Below, one piece after another: positions 53,204-63,599 of a stretch of 64,000 nucleotides of DNA (the stretch's first letter is position 1; each line of letters starts with the position of its first letter). The notes beneath the pieces are model-generated. The model saw only the letters and a list, made by a program, of their open reading frames with translations, did not search any database and was not told where the DNA came from. The stretch is from an uncultured Collinsella sp. (lineage in GTDB: Bacteria > Actinomycetota > Coriobacteriia > Coriobacteriales > Coriobacteriaceae): positions 1-64,000 of the forward strand of contig CABUNB010000004.1 in NCBI GenBank assembly GCA_902492755.1, written 5' to 3'. Made by a program: the position numbers and the translations under genes.

Positions 53204-53383
53204 CTACTCGTCAACTGTATCGCACCAATCTGCTGGCAAAACACAGCTTGATTCTTTATCGACATAGCACCAATCCGCAACAGGGCACTCGGCGATGTCG
53301 TAAAAATTGCATATATCAACTCCAAGACAACAAGGCTCAACGGGAGGATGTTCATTTGAACCAACAGGATGGATATGCTTCAT
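53204..53383 (-). CDS. Cys-rich RiPP precursor peptide 2
   Basis: A 59-residue peptide with ATG at 53383, preceded by GTGAGGAGCTGTT. The leader begins MKHIHPVGSNEHPPVEP; the core has Cys at 18, 19, 25, 33, 39, 47 and 54, and Asp at 23, 29, 37, 42, 52 and 58. Four Cys-Asp pairs are exactly four residues apart (CLGVD, CNFYD, CPVAD, CDTVD) and the others three and five. It shares the leader start MKHIHP and the Cys order with the peptide at 53414-53617, so they are paralogous substrates. No export or membrane segment is present, as expected of a cytosolically modified precursor. Confidence 0.8.
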   Translation of the reverse strand: MKHIHPVGSNEHPPVEPCCLGVDICNFYDIAECPVADWCYVDKESSCVLPADWCDTVDE

Positions 53384-53413
53384 AACAGCTCCTCACCTTA
53401 ATCCAATTAGAGA

Positions 53414-53617
53414 CTACGTTTGATCAATGCCACAGTGATCTACAACGCAGATGCTGCCGCCATCCATGTCATAGTCGCAGTAATCGTATGCACCACAGCC
53501 ATCTGCTTTATCATAAACAGTACAGATGTCAGTAATGCCCAAGAGGCAGTCAAAAGACATCGGCTTCACGCCTGCCTCGTCGCCACTTCCTGGATTAATC
53601 GGATGAATATGCTTCAC
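53414..53617 (-). CDS. Cys-rich RiPP precursor peptide 1
   Basis: A 67-residue peptide starting at a GTG (53617) behind GGGAGGTAGTC. The leader begins MKHIHPINPGSGDEAGVKPM; the core has Cys at 24, 32, 41, 47, 57 and 62, each followed by Asp at 30, 36, 45, 50, 60 and 65 (distances 6, 4, 4, 3, 3, 3). The core is very acidic and rich in Tyr and Gly (CGAYDYCDYDMDGG). A longer in-frame reading from 53665 has no ribosome site and breaks the leader similarity, so it is rejected. It lies 170 bases downstream of the radical SAM gene and 30 bases upstream of the second precursor. Confidence 0.82.
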   Translation of the reverse strand: MKHIHPINPGSGDEAGVKPMSFDCLLGITDICTVYDKADGCGAYDYCDYDMDGGSICVVDHCGIDQT

Positions 53618-53786
53618 GACTACCTCCCTTTGAGTGCAGAAAAATCTCAATATTGTGTATAACAAACCAAGATGTCTAGTTCACCATATTTCTAGAATGG
53701 TTTCGGCGAACGTAGCAATAAGCTTCGCAGACGGTAATCAGAAGAACGAACACCTCCACAATGGTGACAGCAATGCGCTGAACCGC
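53618..53786. other. Spacer between the maturase gene and precursor genes
   Basis: About 170 AT-rich bases on the minus strand. It could hold a separate promoter for the precursors, since precursor genes are usually expressed above their enzymes. An open stretch following the maturase stop encodes a hydrophobic segment but lacks a start codon and a ribosome site. Confidence 0.35.
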
Positions 53787-55145
53787 TTATTCCGATACAG
53801 TAGCTTCTCGTTGATTTTTCTCCTGCGAAGATGAGTGGCGGGAAATAAGGTCAAAAGCCATCTCGTAGCACATCTTTCTATATTCACATGATGCAGGGTG
53901 TAGACTCTTGGGCAAGTAGCCGTGCTCGTCTGCAGCCTCCCAGCTACAGCCCCCACCACAGAAAGACCGAGCCCAACAGTCCGTACAGTCAATTCTTTTT
54001 TCGACACCCTGACTCCAGTTTTCAATATACCTAGTTTCGTCAATTCCGGTGACGATGTTGCCCATTTTGAATCGCATCATCCCGACAAACCTGTGACAGG
54101 GGTATACGTCCCCTTCGGGAGTCACGGAAATAAAACGCCTGCCAGCCCCGCATCCGACAAAGGCGATCCTGTTGCTCATAATCAAATCAACTGCAGTTTT
54201 CAATGTTCTAAACAAGGGCTTTTCCCCTTGATCAATCTGTTTGAGATATTGATCCGCCAAATCTATTAGGCCCGCCCTGATTTTGTTTAATGAGTGTTCG
54301 TCGAGTTTGATATTCTCATCGAATGAGCTCACGGGCGAGAAGTAAATCCTTCTGAAGCCCATCTCTTTAAACTGAAGATAGTCTTCAACAAGGTTACAGT
54401 TATTATTTGTTAAGGTCGCTCTTGCGCCGAAGGGGAACGACTCGGAAAAACGACGAACGTTTTTGTCGATATCGGAGAAAGAGCCGCCTCCCGTCTTGTA
54501 CGGGCGCGATGCATCGTGCTTGCATCCTGTACCATCGAGACTAATCAGAACAGAAAACCCGTGCTCCTTGAAAGAATTCACAGCAGTGTCATTCAAAAGC
54601 GTTCCGTTGGTCGTAATAGAATAGGTAAAGTTTCTATTGGGGTATATTCTTTTTGAATAGTCGACCGTTTTCCATATCAGCGGCTCGTTAATCATGGGTT
54701 CCCCACCAAAAAAGACGATCGCAAGCGTTTCGTTTTCCGATGAACTTGCGACGAGGTAGTCGACCGCCTTGAAGGCTATCTCGTCTGTCATCAGCAGAGG
54801 AGACGTTCCATAATCTCCTTTACCGGCAAAACAGTAACTACAACCAAGGTTGCATGCATGTGAAACGTGGAGTTCGATGGATCTAAGTTTTCGAGGCGTG
54901 TCTTTTGTTAAGAAAGTCCGCTCAGACAATCGTTGATACTCATCAATGTCGTCTTCAAGTTCTGCTATGGTCGTTTGGTCGTAGCCTTTCGCAGCAAGTG
55001 ACTTTGTTAGCAACTTCGAGTTGACCGTTCTTCCCGATGCTTCAAATATGCGAAGCGCATCTTCTGATGCTTGGTCAACCTGAAAGCAATTGCGAGTGAC
55101 CTCATCGAAGCAGTAACGACGATCACTTACTGAGAAAAAATGCAT
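53787..55145 (-). CDS. Radical SAM/SPASM peptide maturase
   Basis: A 452-residue enzyme expected to install thioether cross-links on the adjacent Cys-rich peptides. The N-terminal ~80 residues look like a PqqD-type recognition element (HFFSVSDRRYCFDEVTRNC). The radical SAM cluster is C98-x3-C102-x2-C105 (HACNLGCSYC), followed by FFGGEP and the TTNGTLL motif. The C-terminal SPASM domain has GCGAGRRFISVTPEGDVYPCH, then the Cys-rich end (DCTDCWARSFCGGGC and a last Cys near 430), which would bind two auxiliary 4Fe-4S clusters. ATG 55145 follows TTGAGGAACGT; an in-frame GTG at 55175 has a weaker site. The SPASM layout is that of ranthipeptide/SCIFF-type maturases. Confidence 0.9.
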   Translation of the reverse strand: MHFFSVSDRRYCFDEVTRNCFQVDQASEDALRIFEASGRTVNSKLLTKSLAAKGYDQTTIAELEDDIDEYQRLSERTFLTKDTPRKLRSIELHVSHACNLGCSYCFAGKGDYGTSPLLMTDEIAFKAVDYLVASSSENETLAIVFFGGEPMINEPLIWKTVDYSKRIYPNRNFTYSITTNGTLLNDTAVNSFKEHGFSVLISLDGTGCKHDASRPYKTGGGSFSDIDKNVRRFSESFPFGARATLTNNNCNLVEDYLQFKEMGFRRIYFSPVSSFDENIKLDEHSLNKIRAGLIDLADQYLKQIDQGEKPLFRTLKTAVDLIMSNRIAFVGCGAGRRFISVTPEGDVYPCHRFVGMMRFKMGNIVTGIDETRYIENWSQGVEKRIDCTDCWARSFCGGGCSWEAADEHGYLPKSLHPASCEYRKMCYEMAFDLISRHSSSQEKNQREATVSE

Positions 55146-55175
55146 ACGTTCCTCAATTTCATGCTGGACTGGCAC

Positions 55176-55700
55176 TAACCTTGTTTATTGTTGCGCAGCT
55201 ATAAAAAACCACCAGCGGGGATTCGGTGTGCGGCCCAATCGGACTCCCAAAAGGTTCTATTTGAGACTGGCAAGCTTTGTGTTGTTGGCACTTCGACAGC
55301 GCTCTTTATTCCAACATGGAGCCTTGCAGTTTGAGTCGACTTGCCTCTGGAAGGTCCGATCTTAACTTGATTTAGGATGAAAACAGATTACAGGCGCGCT
55401 CCTCTAGAAAGAAAGGAAACCAATCGCCGCCTTTCACCAGGAAAGTTTTTATAGCCCACCTCGGGCAAAATGAAAGATGCGAGAGCGATTGGGGAACAAC
55501 GCGAATCTCCCCTTTTGGGTGGGAGCGAGCCTTCAGCCACCGGCGAACGACTCGCCCTGGTCAGAATCTGGAAGTGGTGCCGGGCCGCTTGGGCCTCCCC
55601 GGTGACTTCGTGGGGCTTACCTGCCTGACGTCGAGGAGTACATCCGCAAGATTCGTTCCCTATGCCGTTTGCTCTCACGCCCGCCTTAGTTCCAAGTCGG
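55176..55700. other. Region upstream of the maturase gene
   Basis: It contains the presumed promoter of the operon, with AT-rich GGTTTTTTATAGC on the minus strand near 55195-55210. No gene is supported. Near 55610-55650 a short plus-strand frame reads AYLPDVEEYIRKIRSL, probably a scrap of a former gene. Confidence 0.35.
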
Positions 55701-56135
55701 GCGAGCCGCCGCGCTCATGCGACCCGTGGCGGCGACACGTCGACGCCGCGCTCGCTGAGCACATCTTCGGTCGCGGGCGAGCACGAGGTCGCGCCGGCGC
55801 ATCCGCTGGGACTGCTGTGCGTGCAAAACGGCTACGTGGTGAGCGTCCCGCGCTGGATTCAGCCGAGTGAGGAAGGCGTTGAGATCGGCGCGCTGGCAAC
55901 GGGGGAGGGCGGCATCACCGACGACGTCTCGGCCCGCCATGCCCATATCTGGTGCGACGAGTCTGGCGCATGGTTTGTCGAGGACCTGTCGTCCACTAAC
56001 GGCACCGTGGTGGTAAACGGGGCCACGAGTGTGTGTATTCAAGTAGAGCCCGGCCGCTCCGCCCAGCTCAACCCCGGCGACGAGCTCAAACTCGGCGAAT
56101 CCACCACCTACGCCATCCTGCTCGGCGCCCTCTAG
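55701..56135 (+). pseudogene. 5'-truncated copy of the FHA-domain gene
   Basis: About 145 codons align with the last 143 residues of the FHA protein at 48459-49397: both share AHPLGLL, PRWIQPSE, VSARHAHIWCDE/DA, DLSSTNGTVVVNGA and the same terminal residues. Homology stops abruptly at 55701. The frame is intact to the stop, but the N-terminal part is missing and the ATG at 55662 lies in unrelated sequence. It could still yield a free FHA domain if translated. Confidence 0.8.
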
Positions 56136-56250
56136 CCGGCAGTTAGGGACGTTCCTTTCCTGCCGGTACTTGGGGACACTCCTTGGCGCGTCAGAGCCAG
56201 TCGTCCGGGGATGGAGGGACCATTCTGGCCTTTGGCGGTCACCCGAGGTA
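55701..56250. repeat. Right copy of the ~545-bp direct repeat flanking the island
   Basis: It corresponds to 48967-49510 and includes the palindrome GCCGGCAG...CTGCCGGT (56135-56167) and the TTTGGCGGTCA end. It lies in the same orientation as the left copy, so recombination between the two could delete the island. Confidence 0.85.
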
Positions 56251-56586
56251 AACCTTTACCGCCCGCCTATATTTGTCGAAATTACACTTAACGGCGGGGT
56301 ACAATAAACCCGCATGCGGATTTCCGTTGCGGGCGCTTCCCATCGCCGGGGCGTGCCCGGGAGCATCCGGCATGCGGCCTTTGCGGCGCTCGGTCATGTG
56401 CAAGACGGGTAGCTGGGCTTGTGGAGCGCGTGCAGCCCTCCTCGCCTCGGCATGCCTTCTCTCCACGCCATGTACCTGCTGCTGAGCCTGCCTGCCAGAT
56501 GATTGGAAGCAACAGCGAAAATCCCATCACGCCAACATCCCGGCGATCGCCGGGGCCTGTATACCTATATGAGAGGAGAGGGGTAT
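56251..56586. promoter_or_regulatory. Leader region of the PFOR gene
   Basis: An AT-rich start (TTGTCGAAATTACACTTAACGG, then TACAATAAA at 56300-56308) suggests a promoter near 56270-56310. It is followed by about 275 bases of GC-rich untranslated leader with several possible stems. I do not recognise a riboswitch. The region ends in the ribosome site GAGAGGAGAGGGG. Confidence 0.4.
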
Positions 56587-60126
<3,540 letters not shown>

Positions 60127-60181
60127 GTCTCTCACCGCAGGATCTGAGGGCTGACCTTCGCGGACGTCCTTGGACATGAAG

Positions 60182-60220
60182 GAACCCCCGCTGCGCACTA
60201 CGTGCGGCGGGGGTTCTTTT
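60182..60220 (+). terminator. Terminator after nifJ
   Basis: GAACCCCCGC-TGCGCA pairs with TGCG-GCGGGGGTTC, followed by TTTTG. Confidence 0.88.
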
Positions 60221-60303
60221 GTCCCGGTCGCTGTTTCGCGACTTTGCCGCGAAAGGCGCGTTACTTTGGGCGTGGAAGGGACTGGATTGTGGATTTGGAT
60301 GAT

Positions 60304-61665
60304 CTAGAGAGATATGGGCGCAAACGAGAAATCGTTGTCGGGGTCGTCCTTTTCCATAAACTCATCGAGACAGAATGTCATATAGATTGGGACGTACAGG
60401 ACCTTGCCCTCTTTGCTAAGGTTCTCGCGGCTTAACACAACGGCTTCGGGAATTTTGTACTCGCCCACACTCATCAGACGGTCGAGGGCCGCATGCGCTC
60501 GAACCTTCTTGCCCGATTTGACCTCGATTGGGACAACGTGCCCGCGAGTGCCTTCGACCACAAAGTCAACTTCGCCGATTTCGCGTGTCTGGTAGTACCA
60601 CGCATCCGTCCCGAGAGCAACAAGCTCCTGCGCGACCACGTTCTCGTAGAGGCCGCCGAGGTTGGGGGTTTTCATATCAAGATAGACGGCGCGTGCCGTG
60701 CTGCCGGGATATCGCGATGCGAGCATTCCTGTATCAGACTCGTATAGTTTAAAAGCTGTCGCTTTCTCCGTCCTCTTGAGAGGACTCCGTGCCTCCGTCA
60801 CCTGGGGAACCATCAATCCAACGCCCGCGTTCACCAGCCATAGGAAATCCCGCTCGTATTTTTGAAGACGAGCCCCCTCTCCCAGAGACGAAACAACAAA
60901 GCGATGAGACTCCGCCTCAAGTTGAACCGGAATTTGCTCGAAAATCGAGCGAACGTTAAACGCTCGAGTCGATGCATATTTAGAGATATCACTTTTGTAC
61001 TGATCGACTAGCTGAATTTGAAGCTCACGCGTTCTCACGAGCGAATAACCCGAATCGATATAGTTCTGAACGACCTCCGGCATGCCGCCGCAAACGATAT
61101 AGGCTCTAAAGTTCTTGAGCATCGCCTCATGAATATAGTTTTCGACGGGTCGCCTTTCGACAAGGCGGCTGCGAATTCCTGCAAGCACATTCTCGCTGAC
61201 GCTGTTTGCCCAACAAAACTCTTCAAAATCCATCGGCCGCATAACAATGTGCTCGACATACCCTACCGGAAAAGAAGAGATTCCCTTAAACTCGGTCCCA
61301 AGCATAGACCCCGAGAAGACATAGCTAAAGCGCCCGTCCTCGACCAATGCCTTCATAAGCGTGACAATCTGCGGATACTCCTGAATCTCGTCGACAAAGA
61401 TAAGGGTATCTCCCTCAACAAGCGGTGCGTCTGCAAGAAGGGCCACACGGTTGATAAAGTCAATGGCGTTCTTGGCGCCAGCAAGTACATCCTTTGCCTC
61501 GGTATCGAGCAGCAAATTGACCTCATAATACGATGCGTAGTTGTCTTTTCCAAACGTGCGAATCGCATAGCTCTTGCCAATCTGACGTGCGCCAGTAACA
61601 AGCAAGGCCTTATTAGAGTTATTCTTCCAGCTCAAAAGCCTGTCAGTGACCTTACGGCGTAGCAT
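60304..61665 (-). CDS. AAA-family ATPase with DUF4143 domain
   Basis: A 453-residue second member of the AAA_14/DUF4143 family. Walker A is GARQIGKS (25-32), Walker B TLIFVDEIQEY (87-97), with VFSGSML as the sensor segment. The DUF4143 part has the nuclease-like EIGEVDFVVEG followed by VVPIEVKSGK, better preserved than in the protein at 7548-8900. The start codon ATG at 61665 follows AGGGGTTTTA. Upstream are 34-bp direct repeats (61681-61766) that include -10-like TATAAT and TATGAT on the minus strand, so each repeat may carry promoter elements. Confidence 0.87.
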   Translation of the reverse strand: MLRRKVTDRLLSWKNNSNKALLVTGARQIGKSYAIRTFGKDNYASYYEVNLLLDTEAKDVLAGAKNAIDFINRVALLADAPLVEGDTLIFVDEIQEYPQIVTLMKALVEDGRFSYVFSGSMLGTEFKGISSFPVGYVEHIVMRPMDFEEFCWANSVSENVLAGIRSRLVERRPVENYIHEAMLKNFRAYIVCGGMPEVVQNYIDSGYSLVRTRELQIQLVDQYKSDISKYASTRAFNVRSIFEQIPVQLEAESHRFVVSSLGEGARLQKYERDFLWLVNAGVGLMVPQVTEARSPLKRTEKATAFKLYESDTGMLASRYPGSTARAVYLDMKTPNLGGLYENVVAQELVALGTDAWYYQTREIGEVDFVVEGTRGHVVPIEVKSGKKVRAHAALDRLMSVGEYKIPEAVVLSRENLSKEGKVLYVPIYMTFCLDEFMEKDDPDNDFSFAPISL

Positions 61666-61680
61666 TAAAACCCCTAAATG

Positions 61681-61766
61681 ACAAAAATTGGTAAATAGAT
61701 TTGCCCCTAATCATACAAAAATTGGCGAATAGATTTGCCCAAAATTATACAAAAAATGGCAGATAG
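61681..61766. repeat. 34-bp direct repeats upstream of the DUF4143 gene
   Basis: Units starting ACAAAAATTGG begin at 61681, 61715 and 61749 (the third partial), with a constant 34-base period. The consensus continues GNNAATAGATTTGCCC. On the minus strand, the junctions read TTTGTATAAT and TTTGTATGAT, which look like -10 hexamers of the following gene. The regular phase suggests binding sites for a protein that oligomerises along DNA. Confidence 0.8.
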
Positions 61767-61886
61767 CAAAGCTTGCTTCGGTCTCAAAGCCGCCGAACTG
61801 GCACGGTACTTTACGAAAAGGCGTGCGGCGCTGTTGCTGAGGGTGGCCAAGTCGACGGTGTCGCCGTTGACGTTCTCGGTTGCCTA

Positions 61887-61991
61887 GGCGCGCAGGAGCG
61901 AAAGGGCGTCAGCGGCGTTCATGCAGTACCCGACGGTAAAGTTCCATACTGCGAACTCACAGTCGTTTGCCGAAGGGTGAGACGCGATTGA
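61887..61991 (-). pseudogene. Possible gene remnant upstream of the DUF4143 gene
   Basis: The minus-strand frame reads DCEFAVWNFTVGYCMNAADA and LSLLRA, is stopped by TAG at 61884-61886, and then continues in the same frame with ATENVNGDTVDLATLSNSAA and RLFVKY before losing its character. No initiator is present. The sequence looks protein-like and is interrupted by a single stop, so it is likely a decayed gene. No family is recognised. Confidence 0.3.
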
Positions 61992-62357
61992 TTATTCCCT
62001 AAGTTGGATGAAAAGCCCCATGTTATTGCAGGGCTGCATACTCGTCCAATAAGTGCATAGAATCTCGTATAGTGCGAGTAAGATTTTGCGCTATCTGTTT
62101 TGTGTTTAGCAAAGATATAGTTTGCATAATCCGGTCTAATCCCTGCTCTATTTAAATAAAGTTGCACGTAAATGGCGTAGATATGCGTGAGCTGGGGTTC
62201 TTTACGCTGAGCGGGTAAAAACGACCGTTCACCGTTCCGCTATTTTCAAAATGAATAAAATGAGCGATAAAGAGAATATAAACCTTAATAAACTCGCGTA
62301 TCGCACGGACGCGGGTTATTAATGGGTTGTAGGCCTTTTACAGAAAGGATTCCAGCA
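61992..62357. promoter_or_regulatory. Upstream region of the carbamate kinase gene
   Basis: AT-rich, without a gene. An imperfect hairpin TTAATAAACTCGCGT/ACGCGGGTTATTAA lies at 62285-62322, just before the ribosome site, and may affect expression. Confidence 0.4.
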
Positions 62358-63320
62358 ATGTCTAAGCCTCTTGGCAAGCCCGATCGTATTGTCGTCGCCC
62401 TTGGCGGCAACGCCCTCGGCAACAACCCCGTCGAGCAGATCGAGGCCGTGAGCAACACCGCCCACGCGCTCCTCGGCCTCATCGAGCAGGGCAACGAGAT
62501 CATCATCACCCACGGCAACGGCCCGCAGGTCGGCATGATCCAGAACGCCTTCGCCGCCGCCCACGATGCCATCGGCACCCCCGAGATGCCGCTGCCCGAG
62601 TGCGGCGCCATGTCCCAGGGCTACATTGGTTATCACCTGCAGCAGGGCATCGGCCGCGAGATGCACAAGCGCTATAAGCGTTGGCACGCCGCCACCGTCG
62701 TCACCCAGATCGAGTGCGACCCGGATGATCCCGCGTTCAAGAACCCGACCAAGCCGATCGGCCCCTTCTACACCGAGGAGCAGGCCAAGGAGTTCATGGC
62801 TGAGGATCCCTCCAAGGTCTTCGTCGAGGATTCCGGCCGCGGCTGGCGTCGCGTCGTCGCCTCCCCCGATCCCAAGAAGATCGTCGAGGCTGACTCCATC
62901 CTCAACCTGCTCGACAACGAGTTCATCGTCATCGCCTGCGGTGGCGGCGGCATCCCCGTCGTCCGCGACTACGAGAACAAGGGCTGCTACAAGGGTGTTC
63001 CCGCCGTCATCGACAAGGACCTGGGCGGCGAGCTGCTGGCCGAGGACTGCGACGCCGACGTTCTGTTCCTGCTGACCGCCGTCGAGCATGTCGCCATCAA
63101 CTTCGGCAAGCCCGACCAGGAGGAGCTCGAGGACCTCACCGCCGACGAGGCCGAACGCCTGGCCGACGAGGGCCAGTTCGGCAAGGGTTCCATGGAGCCC
63201 AAGGTCCGCGCTGCCATCAAGTTCGCCCGTTCGCGCAAGGGCCGCACCTGCATCATCGGCGCCCTGGACAAGGCTGCCGAGACCATGGCTGGCCTCTCCG
63301 GTACCCGCATCCACGAGTAG
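62358..63320 (+). CDS. arcC: Carbamate kinase
   Basis: A 320-residue enzyme that makes ATP from carbamoyl phosphate and ADP, the last step of arginine-deiminase or agmatine/allantoin fermentation. Family landmarks: VVALGGNALG near residue 10, THGNGPQVGMI near 48, the internal ACGGGGIPVV and the terminal AIKFARSRKGRTCIIGAL. The ATG at 62358 follows GAAAGGATTCC. Other arginine-pathway genes are not in the window; they may lie elsewhere. Terminators follow at 63343-63422. Confidence 0.95.
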   Translation: MSKPLGKPDRIVVALGGNALGNNPVEQIEAVSNTAHALLGLIEQGNEIIITHGNGPQVGMIQNAFAAAHDAIGTPEMPLPECGAMSQGYIGYHLQQGIGREMHKRYKRWHAATVVTQIECDPDDPAFKNPTKPIGPFYTEEQAKEFMAEDPSKVFVEDSGRGWRRVVASPDPKKIVEADSILNLLDNEFIVIACGGGGIPVVRDYENKGCYKGVPAVIDKDLGGELLAEDCDADVLFLLTAVEHVAINFGKPDQEELEDLTADEAERLADEGQFGKGSMEPKVRAAIKFARSRKGRTCIIGALDKAAETMAGLSGTRIHE

Positions 63321-63342
63321 TCCCTACTTTGTTGCCTCTCTC

Positions 63343-63422
63343 GTGGGCGCCAAGCAAGGCGCCCACAAACTAGCCTCTCTTCATGAGCCCTGCAGTCCGC
63401 TCCGACTGCGGGGCTTTTGTTT
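63343..63422 (+). terminator. Hairpin and intrinsic terminator after arcC
   Basis: First GTGGGCGCC/GGCGCCCAC (63343-63366) without a T-run, then AGCCC-TGCAGTC/GACTGCG-GGGCT (63386-63415) followed by TTTTGTTT. Confidence 0.8.
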
Positions 63423-63425
63423 CAA

Positions 63426-63462
63426 CCCGGCACTTGGGGACGTTCCTTTCCTGCCGGCAGCC
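63426..63462. repeat. Dispersed CCGGCACTTGGGGACGTTCC element
   Basis: CCGGCACTTGGGGACGTTCC followed by TTTCCTGCCGG forms a palindrome related to those at 49397-49429 and 56135-56167, with a degenerate relative at 58-86. Confidence 0.65.
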
Positions 63463-63472
63463 TAGGGCTGGT

Positions 63473-63587
63473 CATTGGGGACAGACTTAAATGAGTGGCA
63501 CCGATCAACTGCGGAAAGCGCATCCCACAATGAGTGTCCAAAGCGGGGCACAGTTTCCCAGGTACTCATTTAAGTCTGTCCCCAATG
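63473..63587. repeat. Long palindrome with perfect 24-bp arms
   Basis: Arms 63473-63496 and 63564-63587 are exact inverted copies; the outer 15 bases read CATTGGGGACAGACT. The 67-base interior holds a further CAATGAGTGTCC variant. It is typical of REP-like or miniature elements and separates convergent genes. Confidence 0.8.
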
Positions 63588-63599
63588 AGTGCCCAATGA

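Larger units (their letters stand above)
49511..55700. other. AT-richer accessory island with a RiPP-like gene cluster
   Basis: Base composition drops visibly compared with both sides, and genes on the two strands include decayed pieces (a methyltransferase and an IS110-like transposase fragment) as well as intact ones (ABC transporter, radical SAM enzyme, small peptides). It is flanked by direct copies of the FHA gene end. No integrase or tRNA is present, so entry by recombination between repeats or by transposition followed by decay is likely. Confidence 0.75.

Noticed and set aside
53095..53364. 89-codon minus-strand frame
   Set aside because: It overlaps the second precursor in another frame and lacks a ribosome site; the shorter frame at 53204-53383 has the shared leader and a good ribosome site.
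53666..53786. Hydrophobic frame continuing after the maturase stop
   Set aside because: It has no start codon with a ribosome site. A read-through product is possible but unsupported.
55388..55678. 96-codon minus-strand frame upstream of the maturase
   Set aside because: Arg/Ser-rich composition without a family or ribosome site; it spans the island boundary.
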